From Microbacter margulisiae (GTDB lineage: Bacteria > Bacteroidota > Bacteroidia > Bacteroidales > Paludibacteraceae), in contig NZ_JACHYB010000001.1 in the NCBI RefSeq assembly GCF_014192515.1, positions 1,984,001 to 2,048,000 on the forward strand: a DNA stretch of 64,000 nucleotides. Direction: 5' to 3'. This document shows positions 15,648 through 25,579 of the stretch, one piece after another (the stretch's first letter is position 1; each line of letters opens with the position of its first letter). A program made the position numbers and the translations under genes. The notes under the pieces are model-generated. The model made no database searches. It saw nothing but the letters and a program-made list of their open reading frames with translations, and was not told the DNA's origin.

Positions 15648-18542
15648 TTATTCGCTGTCTATCGGTTCATTTTCCTTTCTGCAAATAACTGTAAACGGAC
15701 AATACGTACAACGTGCGGGGTCATCCGTCTGACGGAAAGGAATATCCGGATTAAAGATTTCATCCAGCACCTGCGTCAGTGATGAAGCAAATTCTTCCTG
15801 TATCGTGGCAAAATCAGACACAATTTTCTGTTGACGATTTTCCTTACGTGTAATGTGTGTGACAAAATCTGATTTAAACAACGAGCTTAACAGTACAATT
15901 CCAGGTTCCACTACCGTTGCATCATTTTGTTGCAGCAGATAGGCCATGGCATAAAAAAAGACCTGAAATACCGCTTTCGACCGCTTTGAGACTGATTCTG
16001 TATGAAACAGCTTTTCAATCGAAGAGAATGTTGTTTGATCGCTCCCCGATTTATAATCCAAGATACGCAATACGCCTTCCTTTCGATCAATACGATCAAT
16101 AAAACCTTTCAGGTTTACCTTCCTCTTCCCGTCGGATAAAGGCATGGAAACATGGAAAGCTTTCTCAGAGGCGACATATTCAAAAGGGGCATAAGCACGG
16201 TCGTGCCGGAGCAATTGCATGACATAATGACGAATCACCGTAGCCAGAATAAGATGCTGCCCTTCGGGGTGAACAATACCCGTATCTTTTTGCAGGTAAA
16301 GCCGGGTGTATTTCAAGGCGATCAATTCGTCAATGGCGCTGACGTTTTTCAATACTCCGTCAATGGCGGTAGCTGTCACCATTTGCCCGACAAAGGGTTT
16401 GTAGAGTTCCTGCATGGTTTCATGAAACAACAATCCAAAGGTGTTGGCCTCGATGGTTTCCTCCACTTCTTTTTCTTCGTTAAGTCCTTCGATGGTTGTA
16501 AAATAAAAATGCAACGGACACTCCAGATAAGTATTCAGCGAGCTTGCAGACAAAGCTTTTCCTTCGTGGGGCATTATGTATTTTGCCAGTTTTTCGGCAA
16601 TGATGCCTTCTTTAGCCACTTCAATACGTGCGCTTTTACGTGGAGTCACGGAAAACGAGGCGACTGCTTCCCTGATCGGGAGACGGTAATGATAGCGCAA
16701 CTGGTACAAATAACGGCTCACCTCACCCGACTGCATGCCATCCGAACGGGTATCGTAAAGCAAATGCACTGTCTTTGCCCGATGGAGCAGACGATAGAAA
16801 TGATATGCAAATACGGCGTCCTGATGCTCACCGGTGGGCAGGCCAAAACCTCTCCGCAAATGATAAGGAATAAACGAAAGGGCAGATTGTTTTGTAGGGA
16901 AAACCCCCTCATTGAACGACAAAACAATGACATTGGCAAAATCGAGTGCACGTGTTTCCAGTAAACCCATAATCTGCAAGCCTGATAAAGGCTCGCCTTC
17001 AAACGGGAGGATCAATCCGTCCATCAATTGTTTCAATAACCGGCGGAAGGTTTCGGTGGTCATCTCCACAGCGAACTGATCGAACAATCCCTGCGCGCGA
17101 TTCAGCATGCCATACAGGCTAAACAATAGTTCCTGCTCCATTTGCCGCTCCACAGGTTCATCTTCCGCAGGCTGCATCGCCTGCAATAGCAGTTTGACGA
17201 CAGCAACCAAATAAGCCATAGTTTCTTTAGGCGTCCGGCAAAAGGTAAACATGGCGTCGAGCAATTCATTCTCCGCCAAATCCTGCTTATCAATGAACAC
17301 CTTATTGTAACGTAAAATTTGTTGCGACAACTCATTCACCGTATCGTTCATCAGAAAAAGCAGATAGGGATGATGCAGAATTTGTTGCACGGAACGATAA
17401 TAGAATAATGTATTGTCGCCATTAACCCTGGCATTGCGTTGCAACAAAAGCAACTGATCAATAAAGACAGCCGCAGAAGATATCGCCACAGGATAACCCA
17501 TGGTGACATTCACGGTTGAAACACACTCCGGCAAAGAATTCACGACAGGCAGCAACAAATTTTCGTCAGGCAATAAAACAACCGTCTGCATCAGGGTATC
17601 GTCTGGTTGTTCCCCGTCCTGACAGGAGTAATTATCCCGAAGCAACCTGGAAACATACTTGGCCTGCCCCACAGCCGAAGGAATACCTGCCAGAGAAATT
17701 TTTCGTTCCTCCGGCTCATCACTTTCCAATGTGTACCTTGACGGAAATTCCAATAAGTTCTCCTGAATGAAATCACTACCCCTATTTACCCTATCTTTTA
17801 ATTCCGGGATATCATAATCCCAATAAAAATCAGCTATCCCACGATACTTGAAGAAACGGAACAACGCCCGTTCTGCCGGAGTCAAAGCATTAAATCCAAC
17901 AAAAACGATTTGTTTACCTTCAATATCAAGCGATTCATGATTTTTGATCCGTTCAGCGACGTCTCGGAAGATCATTCCCTGGTAACCTTCGTTTTGTTGC
18001 AGCAATTCGTTTCGCAAGGTTTCATAAAGCGGATAAAGCACTTCCCAGGTAGCACGGAAATCTTTTTGCTTTGAGCTTTCCTGCATGGGCTCAAATGTTG
18101 ACCAGAATCGACGAATGGCTTCTATCTGGTTTTCATTGAGGTATCCAAAAAGCGTATCAATTTCCTTCAGCTCGGTTACATTGGTAAACAGTTGCTTTGC
18201 ATCAACCAGATATTTATCCACATCATCAAAATCGTTGATCAGCATCTCTCCCCAGTAGACAAAATGATCGAATGATTCTGCTTTATCATTTATCTTACAA
18301 TAAATTGAATACAAACGGAACAAAAGCCCTGTTTTGTCAGCTGTCTGAAGAGAAGAAAGGCGAGAAAATAATTCGTCGACCGTAATGGCTTCGGGAGCAA
18401 ATACGGGTTTGTCCACCATTTTTTTCAGGTAATGCTGAAAGAAGACACCTGCACGCCGGTTGGGGAAAACGAAAATCACATCTGCCAGCTCAGCAGCATG
18501 ATATTGGTAATAAACCGATGCAATTTTCTCCAGAAAAACCAT
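15648..18542 (-). CDS. PD-(D/E)XK nuclease / AddB-like helicase-nuclease subunit
   Basis: 964 residues. The C-terminal third holds a RecB-type nuclease domain: SLNTYLECPLHFYF (first Fe-S cysteine), then GFIDRIDRKEGVLRILDYKSG with the catalytic Asp and D-x-K, and CTYCPFTVIC (Cys945, 948, 954), which completes a 4Fe-4S staple as in AddB. The N-terminal part is a degenerate helicase-like region (VIFVFPNRRAGVFFQHYLKK). AddB works with AddA in double-strand break repair and degradation of foreign DNA. The addA gene is not in this window. The gene lies 12 bp after tamL in the same direction. Confidence 0.83.
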   Translation of the reverse strand: MVFLEKIASVYYQYHAAELADVIFVFPNRRAGVFFQHYLKKMVDKPVFAPEAITVDELFSRLSSLQTADKTGLLFRLYSIYCKINDKAESFDHFVYWGEMLINDFDDVDKYLVDAKQLFTNVTELKEIDTLFGYLNENQIEAIRRFWSTFEPMQESSKQKDFRATWEVLYPLYETLRNELLQQNEGYQGMIFRDVAERIKNHESLDIEGKQIVFVGFNALTPAERALFRFFKYRGIADFYWDYDIPELKDRVNRGSDFIQENLLEFPSRYTLESDEPEERKISLAGIPSAVGQAKYVSRLLRDNYSCQDGEQPDDTLMQTVVLLPDENLLLPVVNSLPECVSTVNVTMGYPVAISSAAVFIDQLLLLQRNARVNGDNTLFYYRSVQQILHHPYLLFLMNDTVNELSQQILRYNKVFIDKQDLAENELLDAMFTFCRTPKETMAYLVAVVKLLLQAMQPAEDEPVERQMEQELLFSLYGMLNRAQGLFDQFAVEMTTETFRRLLKQLMDGLILPFEGEPLSGLQIMGLLETRALDFANVIVLSFNEGVFPTKQSALSFIPYHLRRGFGLPTGEHQDAVFAYHFYRLLHRAKTVHLLYDTRSDGMQSGEVSRYLYQLRYHYRLPIREAVASFSVTPRKSARIEVAKEGIIAEKLAKYIMPHEGKALSASSLNTYLECPLHFYFTTIEGLNEEKEVEETIEANTFGLLFHETMQELYKPFVGQMVTATAIDGVLKNVSAIDELIALKYTRLYLQKDTGIVHPEGQHLILATVIRHYVMQLLRHDRAYAPFEYVASEKAFHVSMPLSDGKRKVNLKGFIDRIDRKEGVLRILDYKSGSDQTTFSSIEKLFHTESVSKRSKAVFQVFFYAMAYLLQQNDATVVEPGIVLLSSLFKSDFVTHITRKENRQQKIVSDFATIQEEFASSLTQVLDEIFNPDIPFRQTDDPARCTYCPFTVICRKENEPIDSE

Positions 18543-18554
18543 GATAAAACCAAA

Positions 18555-20840
18555 TTAGAACGGATAACCGATAGCAAAGAAAAGCGCTGATCTTTTGGAA
18601 AATCCCTTTAGAGCAGGTATCCATGCGCTATTTCCCCGGAAAGCAGGATTGTACAACTGATGCCCCAGATCCATACGCAGGACAAAATAGTTCAGATTAA
18701 AGCGAACCCCTAATCCATAGCTCATGGCTATCTGTTTATAGAAGGTAGAAAAATTGAAGACGCCGTTGGGTTGCGTACTGTAATTCCGAATGGTCCATAT
18801 ATTGCCCGCATCATAAAACAGAGCACCATCAAATTGCCAGAATAACTTGAAACGATATTCTATATTACCCTGCAATTTTATATCACCGGTATGGTTTACA
18901 AAGTCAATTACGCCACTCGAATAGGGGTACCCGCCAGGGCCCAGCGTGTAGGATGACCAACCTCTCACACCATCAGCTCCTCCGGCATAATAACGTTCTT
19001 CGAAAGGAACTACATCCGCATTCCCCAAAGGACAGACCAATCCTGCATTAAAATGATAAACCATTCGGTTGTCCGGACTCAGATACTGGTTGTAAGATAT
19101 ATCATAATCTCCTTTTATATACTGCGCAAACCGGATATGAAACAGACGATAGACTCCATCCGGATCAGGTGTTGCCTTGAAAAGATGTAACATTCCGTCC
19201 AGTAAATTTCCCGCTTCCGAGACATCCCACCTCCAATTAACATAGCTAAGATGAGCATTATTCATGCCTTGCTCAATGTGTTGCATCGAAAACCCCGTTT
19301 TCAGAATCATTTGATTCTCATAACTAAATCGCAAAGGAGAAGAATTACTCAAATAAGTTGCTCTGAAAGAAGAATCTATACGGGGTAAATAGATATAACT
19401 CAGATCAAGCAGGTCAAACGTGAAGGTGGTATTCCTGGATAAACTCCAGATATATTTCACACCGGCATTCGCCAGATTTCGCACAAATTCAGGTCGCACC
19501 TGATAATTGTATCCTAAAGAAAAAGTGGTAGAACCATGCAGACTCCTCTTAAAATCATGACTTAAAAAAGGGAATAGAAAAGTCGGATATTTCAGCGAAA
19601 CATCACCGGCTAATTCAGTCGCATTGTATGAAAATATGTTTGATAAGCTTCCTAACGATTCATAAGATGCCCTAGCATGAAATTTCAAAAGCTCTGCTCC
19701 CCTGAATAAATTACGGTGCTGGTAAGAGAAGTCTTCGGCGACACCAAAGTTTCCGCCTGAATTAGTGCCTTCTATGTCGTTGGTAAAAGATTGTAACTTA
19801 TCCGGAGTTATCTGCACATTGCAACTTAACATACTGTCAGATTGTTCTTTAAACTGGAGGTTAACATATTTCACTGGAGGTAAAGCATTGAGAGCAGCAA
19901 ACGTGGAGCGGACATCCTTCTCGCTATAATATCCTCCCGGTGTCACAAACGTGTTAAAAACCAACGGCTTTATCCGCAGAAATGGAGTCCCATGATAAAT
20001 CATTGTATAGCCTTCATAAGCAACTGTATCCTTTTGAGCCGATGAAGTATTTGTCCCTGGCATCGGTTGCATGGTTTCAAACGTGATACTTCCGATTTTC
20101 TTTCTGGAAAAGGTTTTTTGTAACAATGTATCATTGGCCAGCAAATCCCGCCGCAAACCCAACTCAACAATCGCTTTGTTTTTCCCCAATGTCGTATCTG
20201 CCCTATAATGAAATACTTCACGCGTGATATTATAAAAGCCATTATTGCGTAGATACGTAGAGAGATCTGTCCTTTCCTGATCCAGATCATTGACGTTAAA
20301 ATTCATTCCCTTTTGTATGGAGTAATCGAAACCTCCTTTAGGCGGGACATGAATTGCTATGAGGGAATCAAGCTTAGGAGAGACATTAAAATCACTGATT
20401 ATGTAGGGACTTCCAAGTGTTATTTTGTAGGTAACATTGATTTTTTTCTTTTTCTTTTTGGTGATGACGTCGACTATGGCATGCTGATATCCTTCATTTT
20501 GCAACTCTTTCTTCATCTCCTGGCGCGAAACCTCCATGGCGAGAGAATCATAAATCACCGGTTTTTCGCCAGCACGTCTCAGCCATCGGTTTATCCATTT
20601 CGTAGTATCCTTTCCGGAAAGATCGTAGACTCCCAATTGCAGGCGAAAAACACTGAATATACGTTGATTAGGTGTTTGCCTCAAAAAAGGAGCCAACGTT
20701 TCAGCAGTAACCTGCTTCGAATGCACCTTTATATGCTCCTGATTCAGCAAATAATCACCTTCAGGCACATATTTTGTGCTACTACAGGCAATCATCAGCA
20801 TCGACAAAACACAAAAAATCAACTTCTGAACATTCTTCAT
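18555..20840 (-). CDS. TamL-type BamA/TamA-family outer-membrane lipoprotein
   Basis: 761 residues. It has a lipoprotein signal ending MLMIACSS (lipobox Cys). POTRA-like repeats occupy roughly residues 25-360, and the C-terminal half is a surface-antigen (Omp85) barrel ending in FAIGYPF with terminal Phe. The conserved YYAGGADGVRGWSSYTLGPGGYPYSS is the VRGW/RGF loop of Omp85 proteins. In Bacteroidetes, TamL replaces TamA and works with TamB in outer-membrane biogenesis. Here no tamB is adjacent. It lies 39 bp downstream of the SpoIID-domain gene and directly ahead of the AddB-like gene. Confidence 0.85.
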   Translation of the reverse strand: MKNVQKLIFCVLSMLMIACSSTKYVPEGDYLLNQEHIKVHSKQVTAETLAPFLRQTPNQRIFSVFRLQLGVYDLSGKDTTKWINRWLRRAGEKPVIYDSLAMEVSRQEMKKELQNEGYQHAIVDVITKKKKKKINVTYKITLGSPYIISDFNVSPKLDSLIAIHVPPKGGFDYSIQKGMNFNVNDLDQERTDLSTYLRNNGFYNITREVFHYRADTTLGKNKAIVELGLRRDLLANDTLLQKTFSRKKIGSITFETMQPMPGTNTSSAQKDTVAYEGYTMIYHGTPFLRIKPLVFNTFVTPGGYYSEKDVRSTFAALNALPPVKYVNLQFKEQSDSMLSCNVQITPDKLQSFTNDIEGTNSGGNFGVAEDFSYQHRNLFRGAELLKFHARASYESLGSLSNIFSYNATELAGDVSLKYPTFLFPFLSHDFKRSLHGSTTFSLGYNYQVRPEFVRNLANAGVKYIWSLSRNTTFTFDLLDLSYIYLPRIDSSFRATYLSNSSPLRFSYENQMILKTGFSMQHIEQGMNNAHLSYVNWRWDVSEAGNLLDGMLHLFKATPDPDGVYRLFHIRFAQYIKGDYDISYNQYLSPDNRMVYHFNAGLVCPLGNADVVPFEERYYAGGADGVRGWSSYTLGPGGYPYSSGVIDFVNHTGDIKLQGNIEYRFKLFWQFDGALFYDAGNIWTIRNYSTQPNGVFNFSTFYKQIAMSYGLGVRFNLNYFVLRMDLGHQLYNPAFRGNSAWIPALKGFSKRSALFFAIGYPF

Positions 20841-20879
20841 TCTAGCCTTTTCTCTTTTTCAACCATTTACAAAAACCTG

Positions 20880-22196
20880 CTAATATTTTTTCACCAATGA
20901 AGCTCCTCTGAAATAGTGCAGTAAAATATCATTATATGTATACCCTTTTGCACCCATTACCGCAGCTCCGATTTGACAAAGGCCTACGCCGTGTCCCCAT
21001 CCTGCCCCCGTCAGGACAAACCGTTGCGGAACTCCATCCACCCGATCAAAGGTATCAACCACAAACGCCGAACTGTAAAGATGCGATGTAGAAAGTGCCT
21101 TGCGTATTTCCAGCTCTTTACCAATAATCAACGTCTTTTTTGATCCGATAATCTTCAGGCGAATCAGCCGCCCGGAAGTTCCCCGTTCGACAGGAATCAA
21201 CTCCAGAATAACCCCGAAATCAATGCCGGTACGCCGGGTAATTAATTGAGAAATCTCTTCCTGCGAATACAAAACCGTCCAACGGTAAAAATCTGTTGTT
21301 TCCTGATCGTAATTATTCAATACCTGATTCAAAATATCAGGATCATTTGTATTGCAAAATGCCGTTGGCGCACTTCTGATCCATTGTTCAGCATTGGCTT
21401 CAACTGTCAGATCTGTCATTTTATCTTCATCAGCGACATCACGCAATACCGTCAAATAGGGATGAGATACCGGTTCCCAGCAATTTTCAAATAACTCGGT
21501 AATGCCCCCGCATGATTTCGAAAAACGGGCATCGCAAATTTTCCCGTCATATTCCAGAATTTCGCCCCAAGTAGCTTCCACTGCCTGGGCAACCACCTTA
21601 TTTTGACGCGTCATTCCCTGATAACGCTGGCAATGGTCATCTGCGCATACATCAAAAAGTGTATGATCTTCGCGGTCATACCACCGGATCAGGCTTTCTT
21701 CCGTTCGCACACAAGCGTCATAATGTACTGCTTGAGTTTGCATCTCTTTGGCTTTCTCTATTTGCGCCAAAAGCCAGCTACGGGAAATCACAGCATGTGC
21801 CTTAAGCAGTTCAAGCGAACTGGTAGCGCTCATCTCGGATGAAATGACACTGGTAAGATATGTTTCGACTCCAATCTGATTGATGGCAACTAACTTATCC
21901 CCATCTGTCACGATCTTCAACCCTCCCTTGAATTGTTGATCCTCTTTACGTTCCCAATGAAAATTGATGCCAATAATCACATTCTTAATCTCAAAAAATG
22001 AAGTAGAATCCGACACAGGAGCAAAGACCAGCTCATTGTAAAGAGCGCCTTCCCATTCAATCTTACCGTCCCGAAACGAAGCTCTGGATTTTCCATAAAC
22101 TTTGTTCTCTGTGGATAAACACTCAAAATCGCCATGGAAGGCAAACTCTAATACAGGTTGTTCCAGAATTCCTACATTTACAATCGGCTCGGACAT
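20880..22196 (-). CDS. SpoIID/LytB domain protein
   Basis: 438 residues from the ATG at 22196 (MSEPIVNVGILEQP). The frame is open to 22289, but a -7 box TATCTTTG lies at 22223-22230 on the minus strand, between the two candidate starts, so the shorter form is preferred. The SpoIID segment YLTSVISSEMSATSSLELLKAHAVISRSWLL carries the Glu that is catalytic in SpoIID, an enzyme that cuts peptidoglycan glycan strands lacking stem peptides. The C-terminal motif GAGWGHGVGLCQIGAAVMG is also typical. There is no obvious signal peptide, which is odd for a wall enzyme. It is first in a run with tamL and the AddB-like gene. Confidence 0.82.
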   Translation of the reverse strand: MSEPIVNVGILEQPVLEFAFHGDFECLSTENKVYGKSRASFRDGKIEWEGALYNELVFAPVSDSTSFFEIKNVIIGINFHWERKEDQQFKGGLKIVTDGDKLVAINQIGVETYLTSVISSEMSATSSLELLKAHAVISRSWLLAQIEKAKEMQTQAVHYDACVRTEESLIRWYDREDHTLFDVCADDHCQRYQGMTRQNKVVAQAVEATWGEILEYDGKICDARFSKSCGGITELFENCWEPVSHPYLTVLRDVADEDKMTDLTVEANAEQWIRSAPTAFCNTNDPDILNQVLNNYDQETTDFYRWTVLYSQEEISQLITRRTGIDFGVILELIPVERGTSGRLIRLKIIGSKKTLIIGKELEIRKALSTSHLYSSAFVVDTFDRVDGVPQRFVLTGAGWGHGVGLCQIGAAVMGAKGYTYNDILLHYFRGASLVKKY

Positions 22197-22348
22197 AGAA
22201 GTAAGTATAAATTTGAAAGGAACAAAGATAGCGATTTTTGGAAGGCTGAGAAACAGAGAAATGACAATATTTGTGTAACAGATCAACAATCACAGACATT
22301 AGCGCAACGAAATCTAAACAACAAACATAAAAGTGAAAGTGGATAAAA

Positions 22349-22380
22349 TTTGGCAGCTATTATTTTTTGAACTACTTTTG
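22349..22380 (+). promoter_or_regulatory. tRNA-Thr promoter
   Basis: TTTG (22349-22352), 20 bp, then TACTTTTG (22373-22380): a full match to the Bacteroidetes -33/-7 promoter. The tRNA starts 13 bp after the -7 box. Confidence 0.75.
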
Positions 22381-22392
22381 TGCTCCAATTTT

Positions 22393-22464
22393 GCCTCTTT
22401 AGCTCAGCGGTAGAGCAGCTCACTCGTAATGAGCAGGTCGAGGGTTCAAATCCCTTGAGAGGCT
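22393..22464 (+). tRNA. tRNA-Thr (anticodon CGT)
   Basis: 72 nt. The acceptor stem GCCTCTT pairs with GAGAGGC (last pair T-G), the D arm is AGCTCAGCGGTAGAGC, the anticodon stem GCTCA/TGAGC encloses CTCGTAA with anticodon CGT (codon ACG, threonine), and the T arm GAGGGTTCAAATCCCTT is standard. The discriminator base is T and CCA is not encoded. A terminator hairpin follows within a few bases. Confidence 0.95.
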
Positions 22465-22469
22465 CAAAA

Positions 22470-22508
22470 AAAAATCCAGGAATCATAAACATGTATTCCT
22501 GGATTTTT
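22470..22508. terminator. Terminator after tRNA-Thr, also able to serve the minus-strand lipoprotein gene
   Basis: AAAAATCCAGGAAT (22470-22483) pairs with ATTCCTGGATTTTT (22495-22508) across an 11-nt loop; T-run on the plus side and A-run on the other side, so it can work in both directions between the convergent tRNA and lipoprotein gene. Confidence 0.8.
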
Positions 22509-22531
22509 TTAATCAATTGTATCCTGCAAAT

Positions 22532-23017
22532 TCACGATTTTGCCTTAGCTGGTAATGACAATTGGGCTGTAGCCGGTGAATAGGTCGAAGTCGATGATAA
22601 TATAAACTTCAGCGTAGCTGTCGTGCTTGGTTTAGTCGGAACATATTGCAGGACGAGCTGCACCGAAGAAAAAGTTCCTGCTCCAAAATAAAGATATCCG
22701 TTAGCTAAATTAGTAGAATCGTTCGAAAGAATGATACTTCCTAAAGCTGAAATCCCTGGGAATGATATCTTGGATACGGCAGTATCATTCGTCACCTTTA
22801 GACTGGCTAACGGATTGTAATAGCCATAAAGAGCAAGCGGTAGCAAGAGCGTATCGCCTACGGTCAATGTATCCAGATTGGAAATAGCAACTCCGTTAAG
22901 CGTAGGATTACTAGCATATTGAATTTGAGGTGCTATATCATTCTGAGTGTTTGTTTGCATACACGAGTTGAGCATAACAATGCCTAAAATGGCAGCAGCA
23001 AATAGTAGTTTTTTCAT
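22532..23017 (-). CDS. Small exported lipoprotein of unknown function
   Basis: 161 residues. The signal peptide ends in the lipobox MLNSC (Cys19), so the mature protein is lipid-anchored. The remainder is beta-rich, Ser/Thr-rich and without catalytic motifs (LTVGDTLLLPLALYGYYNPLASLKV, YVPTKPSTTATLKF), reminiscent of an immunoglobulin-like calycin or adhesion domain, but I do not recognise it. A -7 box TATCTTTG lies at 23098-23105 on the minus strand. It converges with tRNA-Thr. Confidence 0.6.
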   Translation of the reverse strand: MKKLLFAAAILGIVMLNSCMQTNTQNDIAPQIQYASNPTLNGVAISNLDTLTVGDTLLLPLALYGYYNPLASLKVTNDTAVSKISFPGISALGSIILSNDSTNLANGYLYFGAGTFSSVQLVLQYVPTKPSTTATLKFILSSTSTYSPATAQLSLPAKAKS

Positions 23018-23208
23018 TGAATGCGATTTAAAAATGAATACTTATAATAAAAAAAGTGCCAAAAAGATGAAGGAATAAATACACAAATGCTCATCCACAA
23101 AGATAGCCATTCTTCACTCAAAACCTGAATATTCCGAATAATCCGGTTATTATTTTGAATTATTTATATTGAACAAAAACTTGTTAGCTTTGTTTTAATC
23201 TGGTCAAG

Positions 23209-24225
23209 TTACTTTTTTCTGAACGTTGCCAATGCATTTAAAAAACCAGGATCGGGAATGCCAAAAAAGGCAAGACCGGACGATCCGCTGTCCATTACAT
23301 TCCGAATCATTGTTCGAACATCGACTTCGTCTTGTAAGATATCTTCCACGTATATTGCGGTGATAACAGATGCAGGCTGAACTGCCAACACATTTTCCTG
23401 CGTAGTAACATAAACCCAATCTGTAGTTTGATTATAAAACTTATAATAAACCATTGGCAAGTAAAAATCCAGTTGCCAACTTTGCCAATCCTGCATCACA
23501 AGGTGTTTCGCAACTGATGGCGTAGGAAACGGAGACGCACATATTTTCAGCTGATTATCACGTACAATTTCAGCAATTCCCTTTACACATTCGGCCACCT
23601 GCTCCAACCGAAATGAGAGCCATTGTTCATCCAGGGAAGGATCAGGCAGCATACGCGGATCATATCCATGTAAAGTTCTGAACTTCTCAATAGCCACCGG
23701 GTGATATCCATAATCCCATTGCGGATATACCCTATCTTGCACAATGCCATACTTTGGCTGCAATTTCACAGGAAGAATCACATCCACATAGCGCGCAAAA
23801 TCAAGGCTGACTCCTTTTATACCATCCAGTTGGCAAATATATTTCACCTGACGGTACAGTTCGTTTCGTACATCATCAATAGCGGGATTCAAAAATTTAT
23901 AATGATCTACATAAGCCTTTTTCTCAGACAAAGAAAATCCTTCAGCATTCACATCAAGCCATTCCGGATGCTGCTTGGCAACTTCAGGTTGATTCATCAC
24001 CCACCACCAAACATACAAATCGATGTTATATTTTTGAGCAACCGGAATAACTTTTTCTATGGCAGGGACAGAACCTTTAAACTGGATTCCCCGCACACCA
24101 TGGGCTGCATAAAGTTTAAAAAGCCGGTCATAATTTTCATAGGGGGAATCTTCAATCCAAGTCCAGAAAAGAGGCATACCCTCTTCAGAATAGTATACGT
24201 GCTCATCAGTATGTTGACGTGGCAT
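23209..24225 (-). CDS. Family 10-like glycosyl hydrolase (GHL10/DUF4015-type TIM barrel)
   Basis: 338 residues, no signal peptide, so probably cytoplasmic. The sequence follows a TIM-barrel pattern: LYAAHGVRGIQFKGS, YNIDLYVWWWVMNQPE, a segment LDGIKGVSLDFARYVDVIL with the acidic residue at the end of strand 4, then KICASPFPTPS, WQLDFYLPMVYYKFYNQ and SGLAFFGIPDPGFL. These are typical of the GHL10/putative glycoside hydrolase group. Substrate unknown. Candidate -7 box TACTTTTG at 24252-24259 (minus). It is divergent from the alcohol dehydrogenase gene. Confidence 0.6.
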   Translation of the reverse strand: MPRQHTDEHVYYSEEGMPLFWTWIEDSPYENYDRLFKLYAAHGVRGIQFKGSVPAIEKVIPVAQKYNIDLYVWWWVMNQPEVAKQHPEWLDVNAEGFSLSEKKAYVDHYKFLNPAIDDVRNELYRQVKYICQLDGIKGVSLDFARYVDVILPVKLQPKYGIVQDRVYPQWDYGYHPVAIEKFRTLHGYDPRMLPDPSLDEQWLSFRLEQVAECVKGIAEIVRDNQLKICASPFPTPSVAKHLVMQDWQSWQLDFYLPMVYYKFYNQTTDWVYVTTQENVLAVQPASVITAIYVEDILQDEVDVRTMIRNVMDSGSSGLAFFGIPDPGFLNALATFRKK

Positions 24226-24408
24226 CTTTCAAGTAATAAAATTTGGAACTACAAAAGTATCGCTTTTTTACGAACAGCCACCATGAAAAATAATGTATCT
24301 TTGCACTCAAACCAAGAGAGCTGATGTATCGTGATAATGAATGACGCTATCAAAAATTAGCCCACCACAAAAATCAGTAAACAATATAATCCTTTAAATA
24401 GTATACAT

Positions 24409-25560
24409 ATGAATAACTTCGTTTTCAAAAATTCCACAAAGCTTATTTTTGGGAAAGGAACCATTTCATCATTAGCTGCCGAAATTCCTGCCGGAAGAAG
24501 AATCATGATGACCTACGGGGGTGGAAGTATCAAAAAAAATGGTGTTTACGATCAGGTAAAAGCCGCGCTCAGCCAGTTTAGCGTCATCGAATTCGGAGGT
24601 ATCGAACCCAACCCAACTTATGAAACCTTAATGCAGGCAGTTGCTTTAGCAAAAGAACATCACATTGATTTCTTTCTGGCTGTCGGAGGAGGTTCTGTAA
24701 TTGACGGTACAAAATTCATTGTCACCGCTATGCTATACAATGGCGATCCTTGGGAATTTATGCTCAACCCATCAAAAGCACAGCATGCAATGCCTTTTGC
24801 ATCAGTGCTCACCTTGCCTGCAACCGGTTCGGAGATGAATAACGGCTCAGTCATTTCAAAAAAAGCAACTCAGGAAAAACTGGCTTTTGCTATTGCTGAA
24901 ACATACCCGCAATTCTCCATCCTCGATCCTGAAGTAACCTTTTCTCTTCCCAAGCGTCAATTGGCCAATGGAGTAGTTGATGCTTATGTACATGTAATGG
25001 AACAATACCTCACCTACCCGTCCGAATCAATGATTCAGGACCGGTTTGCGGAAGGTATTCTATCAACATTGATCGAAATTGGAGAAAAAGTGGTTAATGA
25101 CGAGCCGGATTATGACTTACGTGCCAATTTTATGCTAAGCGCCACTATGGCTCTCAACGGATTCATTTCCATGGGAGTTCCACAAGATTGGGCTACACAT
25201 ATGATTGGGCATGAATTGACCGCCCTGTTTGGTCTTGACCACGGAGTGACGTTAGCCATCATAGAACCTTCTTTGCTCCGTGCAACTAAAGAATATAAAA
25301 AAACCAAACTTTTACAATATGCAGATCGCGTCTGGAGTATCAAACATGGGACTGAAGAAGAACGCATTGAAGCTGCAATTGACAAAACAGAGGCATTTTA
25401 CCGAAACCTTGGCATTAAGACCAAACTTCACGAATATAACATTGACAATAAATCTTTTGACACTATTGTTGACCGGTTTGCCAAAAGAGGATGGAAACTT
25501 GGAGAAAAACAACTGATTACGCCTGATGTGATCCGCGAGATACTCAATGGATGCCTGTAA
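24409..25560 (+). CDS. Iron-containing alcohol dehydrogenase (YqhD/BdhA-like)
   Basis: 383 residues. The nucleotide-binding motif GGGSVIDGTKFI and preceding DFFLAVGG define the family. Metal ligands are present: Asp and His in VVDAYVHVMEQYL, and two His in QDWATHMIGHELTALFGLDHGVTLAI. The close fit with the YqhD/butanol dehydrogenase subgroup suggests an NADPH-dependent aldehyde reductase in the cytoplasm. A candidate -7 box TATCTTTG lies at 24296-24303. A DUF4105 gene follows after 19 bp, so they may be cotranscribed. Confidence 0.9.
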   Translation: MNNFVFKNSTKLIFGKGTISSLAAEIPAGRRIMMTYGGGSIKKNGVYDQVKAALSQFSVIEFGGIEPNPTYETLMQAVALAKEHHIDFFLAVGGGSVIDGTKFIVTAMLYNGDPWEFMLNPSKAQHAMPFASVLTLPATGSEMNNGSVISKKATQEKLAFAIAETYPQFSILDPEVTFSLPKRQLANGVVDAYVHVMEQYLTYPSESMIQDRFAEGILSTLIEIGEKVVNDEPDYDLRANFMLSATMALNGFISMGVPQDWATHMIGHELTALFGLDHGVTLAIIEPSLLRATKEYKKTKLLQYADRVWSIKHGTEEERIEAAIDKTEAFYRNLGIKTKLHEYNIDNKSFDTIVDRFAKRGWKLGEKQLITPDVIREILNGCL

Positions 25561-25579
25561 TTTGAATTGTGGATAACAA

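Noticed and set aside
22197..22289. Longer start for the SpoIID-domain protein
   Set aside because: A -7 promoter box lies within the extension, between the two candidate start codons.
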